DNA from: JBOGNO01 sp050747245
GTDB lineage: Bacteria; Acidobacteriota; Terriglobia; Acidiferrales; UBA7541
Reading direction: 5' to 3'
Assembly (NCBI GenBank): GCA_050747245.1
Contig: JBOGNO010000004.1
Location: 124,001 to 188,000, forward strand
Length of the DNA: 64,000 nt
Shown here piece by piece: positions 42,185 through 51,237 of the stretch. Made by a program: the position numbers and the translations under genes. Position 1 is the first letter of the stretch. Each line of letters begins with the position of its first letter. Below the pieces are notes generated by a model. It saw nothing but the letters and a program-made list of their open reading frames with translations. It was not told the origin of the DNA and ran no database searches.

Positions 42185-43573
42185 ATGCCCGCAAGCCCGG
42201 CGCGCAAAATTGCCTTCGAAATTCTGGAGCGCGTGGAAACCGCAAATGCATTCGCCGCAAATCTGCTGCAAGCACGTCTGACGGACAAAATGAAACGCGC
42301 CGATGCGGCCCTGGCGACGGAACTCGTACTCGGGGTGATTCGCCAGCGACGGCTGCTGGATTTTCTCCTCGCGCGGCACATCACGAAATCACAATCGAAG
42401 CTCGATACGGCGGTACGCATCGCCCTGCGCATGGGAATTTATCAATTGCGATTCTGCGAGCGAATTCCCGCGCGCGCTGCGGTGGACGAATCGGTAGAGC
42501 TGGTGAAGCAGGCGAAAAAGAGCTCGGCCACTTCTCTGGTGAACGCTGTGCTGCGCCGCGCAGCCGGGGAAGGCAAGCAGCCGGCGGAAAAGTTTCTGCC
42601 GCAAAATATTTCTCGGGCGGAACGCCTTGGAATCCTTCATTCGCATCCGACCTGGCTCGTGGAAAGATGGCTCGCGCGGTTCGGCGAATCGCGCACCAGG
42701 GCGCTGCTCGAAGCCAACAATCGCGCCGCCTCCGCGGCAATTGCCAATCATGCGCCAGAACGCCGCAAGGAAATCGAAGCATCGCTGAGCAAAGTTGGCG
42801 CGCATTTTGCGCCGGGACATTTACTGCGAGGCGCGCTGCGAATCCAAGGCGGCAACGCGGCACGCTCGGAAGCGTTTCGGAAAGGATGGATTTCGCTACA
42901 GGACGAGGCTTCGCAGGCGATTCCGCTTCTTCTGAGCGTGCGGCCGGGAAATTCCGTCCTGGATCTCTGCGCCGCGCCCGGAGGAAAAACGGCGGCGCTC
43001 GCGGGCGCTGGAAGGCTGGTCGTTGCATGCGATATTCGTCTGCACCGGCTTCGCGCGATGCGGAGGCAAATGGCGCGCCTGAACCTCGGCGGAATCCATC
43101 TCCTCGCCTGCGATGCGACGAAGCCCCTGCCTATCGCAAGAAAATTCGACCGCATACTTGTGGATGCGCCGTGCACGGGCACCGGCACTCTTGCAGGCAA
43201 TCCCGAAATTCGCTGGCGCCTTCGGCTGGAGGATTTGGCGGAACTGCGCGAGAAACAGTCCGCGATCCTGAGCTCTGCGCTCGCACACCTGGCGCCCGGC
43301 GGGCGGCTTATTTATTCCACCTGTTCGCTCGAGCCGGAGGAGAATGAACAGGTAGTTCTCGAAGCTATCCGGAATTTTCCGGGAGCCCGGATTGTGCAGC
43401 GCGAGACTCTGTCGCGCGAACTCGCGCCGCTCTTGGCGGCGGGGCTCGAAGCTGGCGCGTTCTTCGATGAAGCGGACGCATTCCGCACATTGCCCTCGCT
43501 GCATCACACCGACGGCTTTTTTGCCGTGGCCATGGAGAACCGGGAAATTGCGGGAGCAGAGACGGAATGTTAA
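42185..43573 (+). CDS. rsmB: 16S rRNA (cytosine-5) methyltransferase RsmB
   Basis: A 462-residue protein. The N-terminal NusB-like helical domain (about 1-140) has RADAALATELVLGVIRQRRL. The C-terminal SAM-dependent domain has VLDLCAAPGGKT (SAM loop), the motif IV Cys in DAPCTGTGTLAGNPEIRW and the motif VI Cys in YSTCSLEPEENE. It modifies C967 of 16S rRNA in E. coli. It starts 9 bases after fmt, continuing the translation-linked operon. Confidence 0.92.
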   Translation: MPASPARKIAFEILERVETANAFAANLLQARLTDKMKRADAALATELVLGVIRQRRLLDFLLARHITKSQSKLDTAVRIALRMGIYQLRFCERIPARAAVDESVELVKQAKKSSATSLVNAVLRRAAGEGKQPAEKFLPQNISRAERLGILHSHPTWLVERWLARFGESRTRALLEANNRAASAAIANHAPERRKEIEASLSKVGAHFAPGHLLRGALRIQGGNAARSEAFRKGWISLQDEASQAIPLLLSVRPGNSVLDLCAAPGGKTAALAGAGRLVVACDIRLHRLRAMRRQMARLNLGGIHLLACDATKPLPIARKFDRILVDAPCTGTGTLAGNPEIRWRLRLEDLAELREKQSAILSSALAHLAPGGRLIYSTCSLEPEENEQVVLEAIRNFPGARIVQRETLSRELAPLLAAGLEAGAFFDEADAFRTLPSLHHTDGFFAVAMENREIAGAETEC

Positions 43574-43588
43574 TCTGAATTTGCAAGT

Positions 43589-44317
43589 ATGGCGTTTCAA
43601 GAAAAAATGCGTGCGTTCGGCAAGATGGTGCTGCTTGCATTCGTGCTGGCGTCCATAGCATTTCTCAGCGCGCTGACGGCCATGCGCATCGCCATCCAAG
43701 GACGCGTAGTGGCGATGCCAGATGTTGTGGGGATGACCACGGACCAGGCAACCACCGTTCTGCGCTCAAAAGGCCTGGGCATAAAGGTGGAAGACCGGAT
43801 GTACAGCGACAAACCGCGTGACGCCGTAGTGCGGCAAAGCCCGCCCGCAGGCTTGCAGGTGAAAGTGGGCCAGCGCGCGCACGTCGTCTTGAGCCTCGGC
43901 CCCCGCAGCGTCACGATTCCGTCGTTTGTGGACAAGAGCCAACGCGCCGCGAGAATCGAACTCCTGCGGGGCGGGAGCCTGCAGATCGGCGAAGTTTCGA
44001 GCACGTACCTGCCGAGCGTCGACGCGGATACGGTGGTTGGACAAAATCCATCGCCGGGCTCGAGCGGAGTAAGCAGTCCTCGTGTGGACTTGCTGGTGTC
44101 GCTGGGGACGCGGCCACCCGCATACATCATGCCGGAACTCGTTGGGCAGTCCCTCGCGGAAGTACAGCAGAGGATTACCACGGCGGGCTTAAAAGTCTCC
44201 AAGATCACTTTCGCTCCCATGCCCGGGATCACCAGCGGCGTGATCACAGCGCAGTCGCCGCCGCGTGGCTCGCTCATCGATGCGAGCGGCACCATCGCGC
44301 TCCAGGTAGCCGAATAA
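43589..44317 (+). CDS. PASTA-domain membrane protein
   Basis: The 242-residue protein has an N-terminal membrane helix (about 12-34) and three outside PASTA domains: about 40-106 (MPDVVGMTTDQATTVLRSKG), 107-173 (IPSFVDKSQRAARIELLRGG) and 174-242 (MPELVGQSLAEVQQRITTAG). PASTA modules bind peptidoglycan or muropeptides in kinases and penicillin-binding proteins; here there is no kinase part. It lies between rsmB and rpe in a likely operon. Confidence 0.85.
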   Translation: MAFQEKMRAFGKMVLLAFVLASIAFLSALTAMRIAIQGRVVAMPDVVGMTTDQATTVLRSKGLGIKVEDRMYSDKPRDAVVRQSPPAGLQVKVGQRAHVVLSLGPRSVTIPSFVDKSQRAARIELLRGGSLQIGEVSSTYLPSVDADTVVGQNPSPGSSGVSSPRVDLLVSLGTRPPAYIMPELVGQSLAEVQQRITTAGLKVSKITFAPMPGITSGVITAQSPPRGSLIDASGTIALQVAE

Positions 44318-44334
44318 TCAACGCAGGGCCACCA

Positions 44335-44362
44335 TTTCGATTCCGTAGGTGTGTGCTACAAT
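44335..44362 (+). promoter_or_regulatory. Candidate promoter overlapping the rpe start region
   Basis: TTTCGA (44335-44340) and TACAAT (44357-44362) are 16 bases apart. The rpe ATG at 44373 begins only 10 bases after the -10, so a transcript from here would have almost no leader. Its reality is uncertain because the gene is also within an operon. Confidence 0.3.
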
Positions 44363-44372
44363 CCGGGCGGTA

Positions 44373-45062
44373 ATGACGAAACAACATCCGATTGAGATCG
44401 CGCCATCCATTTTAGCGGCGGATTTTGCGGCGCTGGGCGAAGCCATCCGTGCCATCGAGCGCGGCGGTGCGCCGGTGGTGCACGTGGACGTGATGGACGG
44501 CCACTTTGTGCCCAACATATCAATCGGAATCCCGGTGGTGGAGTCTCTTCGCAAGGCAACCAAACTGGTGCTGGATGTGCATCTTATGATTTCGGATCCT
44601 GAGAAATACACGGAGGGGTTTGCCAAGGCCGGCTCCGACCGCATTCTGATTCATCAGGAGGCGACGGTACATCTGGACCGAGCGCTTAATTTGATCCGGG
44701 AGCACAATTGCGAAGTCGGCGTCGTGATATGCCCGGCTACGCCGGTGGCCACGCTCAAGGAAGTGCTCGATAAAGTGGATACGGTCCTGGTAATGACCGT
44801 GAACCCGGGCTTTGGTGGCCAGAAATTCATCGCCTCTACGCTGGACAAAATTCGTGAGCTCAAAGATTTGCGGTCGCGATATAATTACGGCTACCGCATC
44901 GAAGTGGACGGGGGAGTAATTCTCGAGAACGTGGGGGAATTGGCACAAGCAGGAGCGGAAACTTTCGTTGCGGGCACATCCGTATTTCACACGCCCGACC
45001 CCGCCGCAGCGGTTCGCGAAATGACGCGACGCGCAAGTCAAGCCACAGCCCAGAGGGTATAG
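44373..45062 (+). CDS. rpe: Ribulose-phosphate 3-epimerase
   Basis: A 229-residue TIM-barrel enzyme of the pentose-phosphate pathway. The metal and catalytic region HVDVMDGHFVPN, the DVHLMI strand and the phosphate loop MTVNPGFGGQKF are complete, and EVDGGV gives the second Asp. The ATG at 44373 starts just before the first strand (IEIAPSILAADF); an earlier start at 44349 adds 8 residues of no value. Adjacent to the bamD gene, 7 bases apart. Confidence 0.94.
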   Translation: MTKQHPIEIAPSILAADFAALGEAIRAIERGGAPVVHVDVMDGHFVPNISIGIPVVESLRKATKLVLDVHLMISDPEKYTEGFAKAGSDRILIHQEATVHLDRALNLIREHNCEVGVVICPATPVATLKEVLDKVDTVLVMTVNPGFGGQKFIASTLDKIRELKDLRSRYNYGYRIEVDGGVILENVGELAQAGAETFVAGTSVFHTPDPAAAVREMTRRASQATAQRV

Positions 45063-45069
45063 CGGAGAG

Positions 45070-46419
45070 ATGCAAAATCACTCGAAACAGAATTCCTTTC
45101 TGATTTTCGCGGTCTTGGGCATAACCGTCCTCAGTTCCGGTTGCCTCCTGGGTGGGAAGAAAAAGAAGAATCCCGCCGACGACCCCAACGCCACAGCCGA
45201 GCCGGACAAGATTCTCTACGAACGCGCGGAAGCCGACGGCAAGAAAGGGCGCTATACGGAAGAGCGTCTCTCGCTGCAAACCCTCATCAATACTTACCCG
45301 GATAGCGAGTACCTGGCCAAAGCCAAACTGTCGATGGGCGATTCCTATTTCAAGGAAGGCGGCACGACGGGGCTGACGGAATCCGTGGCGGAATACAAAG
45401 ACTTCATCACCTTTTTCCCCTTCCTGGATGAAGCTTCCTACGCGCAGATGCAAGTGGGCATGGCCCACTATCGCATGATGGAAAAGCCGGACCGCGACCG
45501 CGCGCAGGCTCTGCTGGCAGAGGATGAATTCCAAACATTTCTGTTGAAGTATCCGCAAAGCCCGCTGGCTCCCAAGGCGGAACAAAAACTGCGCGAGGTG
45601 CAGGAGATCATCGCCGAGGGCGATTTCGCGGTGGCGCGCTTTTACTATATCAGGGGTGGCTCCTCCGATGCGGCCGCGGCTTCGCGCTTGCTCGAGCTTA
45701 CCTCGCGCTATCCGCTCTTCAGCCAGGGCGATCAGGCGCTCTGGATGCTGGGGAATGTTTACTCGCGCCACGAAAAAACCAAGGAACAGGCGGATCAGTT
45801 TTACGCGCGCATTGTTCGCGACTACCCTCTCTCCCACCTGGTGGACAATGCCAAGAACCGCCTGACGAAAGACGGCGTGCCAGTCCCGCAAGCGGACCCG
45901 ACCGCTGTCGCGCGAATGCGCGAGGAACAAAATCTGCCTCGGCATCGTGCGAGTCTCCTTCAAAGGTCGACGAGCATCTTGAGATCCGGGCCCGATGTTT
46001 CAGCCGCCGCGCGTACCGGCCAACCCAACCTGAATCCGCCCGCCGACGTCACTTCTGCCACCGAGGTTCTGCAACCGGGCGCCGGAGCTGTTGGATCGAT
46101 CGGCTCAGGAGGAGGCAGCACAGCCGGGAGCTCTGTGGCCGTCGAGACAGTTCCGTCGGGCTCTGCTCCGGCCGGGACCTCTACTCCTCCGGCGAATGCC
46201 AATCCTCCGGGCGCGAGCGGCACTCCGAACGGAACCGGCGATGCCACTGCCGCCCCGAATCCTTCCGTCCCCACCGCGGGTAGGGGCTCGAATACTCCCC
46301 CGGCTGCAGGCACGACGGCCGCGAGCGGAAAGCCTGCGGCACCGGATTCCTCCACTAAGAATAAGAAAGAATCCAGCAGCAAGAAGAAAAAGGGACTGCG
46401 TAAGATCATTCCCTGGTAA
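45070..46419 (+). CDS. bamD: BamD-like outer-membrane assembly lipoprotein with long C-terminal tail
   Basis: A 449-residue lipoprotein: signal peptide with lipobox LSSGC (Cys at about 25), then five TPR-like helical repeats (about 45-270) starting KILYERAEADGKKGRYTEER, the usual BamD region. A tail of about 150 residues rich in Pro, Ala, Gly, Thr and Ser ends with a basic stretch (KKKKGLRKIIPW). Canonical BamD has about 245 residues. The tail is probably disordered in the periplasm. No bamA is near. Confidence 0.82.
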   Translation: MQNHSKQNSFLIFAVLGITVLSSGCLLGGKKKKNPADDPNATAEPDKILYERAEADGKKGRYTEERLSLQTLINTYPDSEYLAKAKLSMGDSYFKEGGTTGLTESVAEYKDFITFFPFLDEASYAQMQVGMAHYRMMEKPDRDRAQALLAEDEFQTFLLKYPQSPLAPKAEQKLREVQEIIAEGDFAVARFYYIRGGSSDAAAASRLLELTSRYPLFSQGDQALWMLGNVYSRHEKTKEQADQFYARIVRDYPLSHLVDNAKNRLTKDGVPVPQADPTAVARMREEQNLPRHRASLLQRSTSILRSGPDVSAAARTGQPNLNPPADVTSATEVLQPGAGAVGSIGSGGGSTAGSSVAVETVPSGSAPAGTSTPPANANPPGASGTPNGTGDATAAPNPSVPTAGRGSNTPPAAGTTAASGKPAAPDSSTKNKKESSSKKKKGLRKIIPW

Positions 46420-46437
46420 CCCTGTACTTTCGGACGT

Positions 46438-46453
46438 GTGCCGCGTGCGGCAC
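46438..46453. other. Hairpin after bamD
   Basis: GTGCCG-CGTG-CGGCAC forms a 6-base stem 19 bases after the bamD stop. No T-tract follows; it may be a weak terminator or stability element. Confidence 0.3.
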
Positions 46454-46559
46454 CATGCTCCTCCGTGTACGTTGACTCGCCATCCATCCAATGTTACGAA
46501 TAGCTGTAGCGACCCACAGGCGTGTCTCCGCGCAGCGGAGAAATCCGAGGGGAGTGAAC

Positions 46560-48113
46560 GTGCCGACCATTCTGGTTGCGGACGATAACAGCAACATCCA
46601 AAAGATGGTGACCCTGGCTTTCGGCGAGCAGGGCTATAAAGTTGTCGCCGTAGGCAACGGTGAAGCCGCGGTCCGCAAGCTGGCCGAAGTTCGGCCCGAT
46701 GTCGTTCTCGCGGACGTTTTCATGCCCGTACGCAGCGGGTATGAGGTATGTGAATTCATCAAGAAAGATGCGACTTTTTTTGCCATTCCGGTGGTCCTGC
46801 TGGTCGGGGCCTTCGACCCGCTGGATGAAAAAGAAGCGCGGCGCGTAGGTGCCGACGGCGTCCTGAAGAAACCCTTCGTGCCTCCCGATCCGCTGATTGC
46901 CATGGTCACCGCGCTTATTGAAAAGACAGCCAAGCCGCAGGCGGCGGTCGAACAGCCTCCGCAGATCCCCGCGGCAGCGGCGCCGCCGGTTGCTCCCGCG
47001 GCTCCCCTTGAATTTCAGGCGCCTTCTGACGAGGAGGAGAGGACGCAGCAGTTTGGAGTGACGCGCGGCCCGTTCAGCCTGCGCGGAGAAGATGGCGGCG
47101 ACGATGCCACCAACCACGAATTCGCGCGGCCAAACGATCCAACTGAGGATTCAGGCGAACACGAAGACGAAAACGCAACTACGTGGCGCCGGGAAACGGC
47201 ATTGCACTTCGAAGTTCCGGAGCGCGACTCCGGAATGGTGGTCGAGCCGGATGAACGCAGCCTGCAAACTTCCTCAGCGCAATCCGAAAGCGCGGAAGCA
47301 TGCGTCGCAGCGGGTCCTTCCACCGACAAGACTGGCGACGAAGAACACAGTCAGGTCGCTCACGATCCCTCACCTGAAACCGGCTCGAAGGAGTGGATGG
47401 ACTTCATGTCCGGCGGCGAAACGAATCCTGAATCCCGCCGCGAAGAAGCGCCGGTCGAAACCGCCGCCACCTCTGGTCATCCCGAGGAAGAGACTGTGGC
47501 GTCGCAATACATTTCCGCCGTGGAACACTCAACGGAGCCGGAAACTCCAGCAGATCCCGAGCCGAGGGACGAACCGTTTCTTTCGCCGCATGGAACCTGG
47601 CAACCCGAGCAACCCGGGATCGCGAAGTCGCAAGCTGGCATTCCGGAGGACGCCGCGGTCTTTCAGAGCAATACGCGCGAAGCTCATTCGGAAGAATCGC
47701 ATCCGTATGCCGGGGAGCCGCCCGAGCAGCCATCCGAAACCGCCGAGGCGTTGCCACAGCCCGCGGAAAAGGAACTCGGCTTTGCCGCGTGGAATTTCGG
47801 AATCGATGAGCCCGCTCGCGACGAGGAATCTGATTCCCACGCGACTGCTCCGCACATTCATGAAGAGCTCTCGAAAGAGGCGCTTTCCGCACTTCAGCAT
47901 GCGGCCTCCGGCGAAAGCGATCTCTCCCATCTGCCTTCTCTCGGCGAAGTGCAATCGTTCCCTGCTCCGCCGCTGGCCGATCCGGCGGCCGTCGAAGCCA
48001 TCGTCCAGAAAGTGCTGGAGCGCCTTGAGCCCATGCTGCACGACATGCTCGCCAAGGAAATTTTGAAGCCGCTGGTCCAAAACCTCCTCGAACAGGAGCT
48101 GCAGCGCAAGTAG
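46560..48113 (+). CDS. Receiver-domain protein with long acidic linker and C-terminal helix
   Basis: The protein has 517 residues from the GTG at 46560; GAGGGGAG lies 5-6 bases upstream, which favours it over GTG 46554 and over the ORF opening at 46491. Residues 1-125 are a receiver domain: Asp8/Asp9 acidic pair, Asp52 as phosphorylation site (VLADVFMP), Lys in LKKPF. The conserved Thr/Ser after strand 4 is Val (VLLVGAF). Residues about 130-460 are acidic, Glu/Pro/Ser-rich and probably disordered. The last 50 form an amphipathic helix (EAIVQKVLERLEPMLHDML). No output domain is seen; it may be a scaffold or motility-type protein. Confidence 0.72.
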   Translation: MPTILVADDNSNIQKMVTLAFGEQGYKVVAVGNGEAAVRKLAEVRPDVVLADVFMPVRSGYEVCEFIKKDATFFAIPVVLLVGAFDPLDEKEARRVGADGVLKKPFVPPDPLIAMVTALIEKTAKPQAAVEQPPQIPAAAAPPVAPAAPLEFQAPSDEEERTQQFGVTRGPFSLRGEDGGDDATNHEFARPNDPTEDSGEHEDENATTWRRETALHFEVPERDSGMVVEPDERSLQTSSAQSESAEACVAAGPSTDKTGDEEHSQVAHDPSPETGSKEWMDFMSGGETNPESRREEAPVETAATSGHPEEETVASQYISAVEHSTEPETPADPEPRDEPFLSPHGTWQPEQPGIAKSQAGIPEDAAVFQSNTREAHSEESHPYAGEPPEQPSETAEALPQPAEKELGFAAWNFGIDEPARDEESDSHATAPHIHEELSKEALSALQHAASGESDLSHLPSLGEVQSFPAPPLADPAAVEAIVQKVLERLEPMLHDMLAKEILKPLVQNLLEQELQRK

Positions 48114-48132
48114 CGCCACAGCTCTCCAATAT

Positions 48133-48162
48133 TTGACGTTGCCCAGTTCCCGCCCGTATATT
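48133..48162 (+). promoter_or_regulatory. Promoter of valS
   Basis: TTGACG (48133-48138) and TATATT (48157-48162) are 18 bases apart, with one mismatch each to consensus, 46 bases before the valS ATG. The ORF opening at 48161 therefore lies in the promoter, which supports the ATG at 48209. Confidence 0.6.
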
Positions 48163-48208
48163 GGTGAATTCGGCGCGCAGCGCGTTTTGCGCCTGCTCCC
48201 GAGTTCCT

Positions 48209-50962
48209 ATGGCACAGGAAATCCCCAAGGCTTACGAGCCGCAGAATATCGAAGCACGCTGGGCGCAGTCCTGGTTTGAGCGGAAAATCTTCCGCGCCGA
48301 AGCGCGCCCGGGCGACGCGATTTTTTCCATTGCCCTGCCTCCGCCGAACGTTACCGGCTCGATCCATATCGGCCACATGCTGGAGCACACGGAAATTGAC
48401 ATCCTCGCGCGCTGGCATCGCATGAAGGGCGAGCGCACGCTATGGCTCCCGGGAATTGACCACGCGGGAATCGCCACACAGTTTGTTGTCGAGCGCGAAC
48501 TTGCCAAAGCGGGCCTCACCCGCCAGCAGTTGGGCCGCGAAGAATTCGAGCGCCGCGTGTGGGAATGGAAAGCGCGCAGCGGCGACACTATCAAGAAGCA
48601 GATGATCCGTCTCGGCGCCTCGTGCGACTGGACGCGTGAAAAATTTACGCTCGAGCCTGCGCTTTACCGCGCGGTCCTCGAAGCCTTTCTGCGCCTCTTC
48701 GCCGATGGCCTCATCTATCGCGGACGCTACATGGTGAATTGGTGTCCGCGCTGCCAGACGGCCATCAGCGATCTCGAAGTCGTGCACGTCGAGCGCGCCG
48801 GACATCTCTGGCACATCCGCTATCCGATTGCCGGCACCAAGGAATTCCTCGTCGTCGCCACCACGCGCCCGGAAACTATGCTCGGCGACACGGCCATTGC
48901 CGTGCATCCCGACGACGAACGCTACAAGCGCCTCATCGGCAAAAAAGCTGTTCTGCCGCTCATGAACCGCGAAATTCCCGTCATCGCGGATTCCTACGTG
49001 GATCGCGAATTCGGCACCGGCGCGCTCAAAATCACTCCCGCGCACGATCCCAATGATTTCGAAGTCGCCCAGCGCCACGCCCTGCCGGAAGTGGACGTTA
49101 TGACCGATGATGGCCACATGAACGCGGCGGCGGGAAAATATGCTGGCCTCGAACGCTTCGCCGCGCGCGAAAAAATCGTCGAAGATTTGAAATCGAGCGG
49201 CCTGCTCGAAAAAGTCACCAACCACGCTCACGCGGTCGGCATATGCGATCGCTGCAAATCCAACGTCGAGCCGCGGGTTTCCACGCAGTGGTTTTGCAAA
49301 ATGAAGCCGCTCGCCGCGCCGGCGCTCGAAGTCGTGCACAAAGGGGTTATCGAAGTCACGCCCGATAATCAGCGGACCATCCTCATCTACTGGCTCGAGA
49401 ATATTCGTGATTGGTGTATTTCGCGGCAGCTCTGGTGGGGCCATCGCATTCCTATCTGGCATTGCGGCGCGTGCGGAGCGATGACTCCAGCGCGCGATTC
49501 GCGCGTCGAGGTCGTGAACGGACGCGCGCAGGCCGCCAGTCCTCCCGAAAAATGCGGCAAGTGCGGCGGCGCAAATCTCCGGCAGGATTCCGATGTTCTC
49601 GACACCTGGTTCAGCTCCGCGCTGTGGCCCTTTTCCACGCTGGGCTGGCCAGACGAGACCGCCGACCTGAAGACGTTCTATCCCACCAGCTTGCTCACCA
49701 GCGGCACGGAAATCCTTTTCTTCTGGGACGCGCGCATGATCATGATGGGCCTGCACCTCATGGGCCGCGAAAAAATCGAAGAGAGAATCCCGTTCCGAAA
49801 GCTTTACCTGCATGCCATCGTCCGCGACCCGCAAGGCGTGAAGATGTCCAAGACGCGCGGAAATGTGGTGGACCCGCTCGAAGTCACAGAAAAATACGGT
49901 ACCGACGCTCTGCGTTTCACGCTCGTGAGCATGGCCGCTCCGGGCACGGACATATTGTTGAGCGAGGACAAAATCTTAAGCTCGCGCGCATTCGCCAACA
50001 AAATCTGGAATGCCGCGCGGTTTCTCTTCATCAATCTCGAGAAATTTGAGGCCTCCGGCGCGAAAATTGAAAACTTGGCCGCTCCGGCGATTCGCGCGCG
50101 CGCGCCATATGCGAATGGAAGAGAGATTGTCCTGGCGGATCGTTGGATATTCTCCCGTTTGCACCGCGTAATCGAAGAAATCGATGAGGCGCTTGCAGTT
50201 TTCCATTTCCACCGCGCTTCGCACGCTGTCTATCACTTTTTCTGGGACGAATTTTGCGATTGGTATATCGAGTGGGTGAAGCCGCGTCTCGCGTCCGAAG
50301 ATTCTGCCGCCACAGCGGCCTGGCGAAATCTCTTCGCTGTTTTCGAATCCGCACTGCGCCTGCTGCATCCCTTTATGCCCTTCCTCACCGAAGAGTTGTG
50401 GCGCAAGCTGCCGCAGGAGAAGAACGCAATTTCGATCGCGCTCGCTCAGTTCCCTCTCCCGCATCCGGAGTGGCGCGACGCCGAAGCCGAGCGCGAAACT
50501 GGACTCCTTCAGGAAATCATCATCGCCGCACGCAATATCCGCGCGGATTTGAAAGTGGACCAGAAGCGCAAAGTGCCCTTGTATTTTTTTGCCAGCGACG
50601 CAGCGACTGGCAGGCTAGTGCGCGACAATACGGACGTTATCGCGCGCCTGGCCACGCTTTCTGAGATTCGCATCGCTCCCCGCAGCGACTTCCCTGCTGA
50701 CGCCACGCTGCGCTCCACGGCGCAATTCGACATCGCCATCGCGCACGAAGAAACTGTAGATCGCGCCGCGGAACTGACGCGCCTGAAAAAGGAAACCGAG
50801 CGGTTAGCGAAGGACATCGAAACCAAGCAGGTTCGTCTTGCCGACCAGACTTTTCGCAGCCGGGCGCCTGCGGAAATCGTGCGCGGTCTGGAATCCACTC
50901 TGGCCGAACGCCGCGTGGAACACCAAAAGCTTCTCGATCGCCTCGCCCAACTCGCCGGCTGA
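48209..50962 (+). CDS. valS: Valine-tRNA ligase
   Basis: A 917-residue class I synthetase. PPPNVTGSIHIGHM contains the HIGH motif (about residue 50), and GVKMSKTRGN is the KMSKS equivalent (about residue 545, Thr for Ser). The editing domain lies at about 190-340 (TTRPETMLGDTAIAV). A zinc-knuckle-like set HCGACGAM and PEKCGKCGG lies at about 420-455. The end has the valine-specific coiled-coil arm (ELTRLKKETERLAKDIETKQ). All parts of the enzyme are in place. Confidence 0.95.
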   Translation: MAQEIPKAYEPQNIEARWAQSWFERKIFRAEARPGDAIFSIALPPPNVTGSIHIGHMLEHTEIDILARWHRMKGERTLWLPGIDHAGIATQFVVERELAKAGLTRQQLGREEFERRVWEWKARSGDTIKKQMIRLGASCDWTREKFTLEPALYRAVLEAFLRLFADGLIYRGRYMVNWCPRCQTAISDLEVVHVERAGHLWHIRYPIAGTKEFLVVATTRPETMLGDTAIAVHPDDERYKRLIGKKAVLPLMNREIPVIADSYVDREFGTGALKITPAHDPNDFEVAQRHALPEVDVMTDDGHMNAAAGKYAGLERFAAREKIVEDLKSSGLLEKVTNHAHAVGICDRCKSNVEPRVSTQWFCKMKPLAAPALEVVHKGVIEVTPDNQRTILIYWLENIRDWCISRQLWWGHRIPIWHCGACGAMTPARDSRVEVVNGRAQAASPPEKCGKCGGANLRQDSDVLDTWFSSALWPFSTLGWPDETADLKTFYPTSLLTSGTEILFFWDARMIMMGLHLMGREKIEERIPFRKLYLHAIVRDPQGVKMSKTRGNVVDPLEVTEKYGTDALRFTLVSMAAPGTDILLSEDKILSSRAFANKIWNAARFLFINLEKFEASGAKIENLAAPAIRARAPYANGREIVLADRWIFSRLHRVIEEIDEALAVFHFHRASHAVYHFFWDEFCDWYIEWVKPRLASEDSAATAAWRNLFAVFESALRLLHPFMPFLTEELWRKLPQEKNAISIALAQFPLPHPEWRDAEAERETGLLQEIIIAARNIRADLKVDQKRKVPLYFFASDAATGRLVRDNTDVIARLATLSEIRIAPRSDFPADATLRSTAQFDIAIAHEETVDRAAELTRLKKETERLAKDIETKQVRLADQTFRSRAPAEIVRGLESTLAERRVEHQKLLDRLAQLAG

Positions 50963-51025
50963 GAATCGCCTCTCTCGCTCTCGAATTTCTCCCGTGGGCA
51001 CTGTCCAAATTTGAAAGCACGGAAG

Positions 51026-51045
51026 GGCACGGCTTCGGCCGTGCC
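51026..51045. repeat. Perfect TTCG hairpin after valS
   Basis: GGCACGGC-TTCG-GCCGTGCC, an 8-base perfect stem with a UUCG-type loop, sits 63 bases after the valS stop. It is not followed by Ts. It is flanked by a GTAGCAGCCG string and a TTTTAACCCC string. The 233-base gap 50963-51195 otherwise holds no gene. It may be a dispersed palindromic element; the copy number cannot be seen here. Confidence 0.45.
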
Positions 51046-51195
51046 GTATGCTCGTAGCAGCCGATGGAGTTTTAACCCCTGAGGCCAAGGGTAAAGCCGC
51101 CTCCTCGTCATTGTGTGCGGCGCGCTCGAAAACGTGCCCTGGCAGTTTCGACTTTCTGACCTCAAAATTAACAACCTGCCCTCCCATGACGCCGA

Positions 51196-51225
51196 TTGAC
51201 GCCTCTTTCCCACAGCAGTTACTAT
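51196..51225 (+). promoter_or_regulatory. Promoter of the first TPR gene
   Basis: TTGACG (51196-51201) and TACTAT (51220-51225) are 18 bases apart. The expected start site (about 51232) leaves only 5-15 bases before the ATGs at 51238 and 51250. Confidence 0.45.
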
Positions 51226-51237
51226 CCCAAAGAGTAC

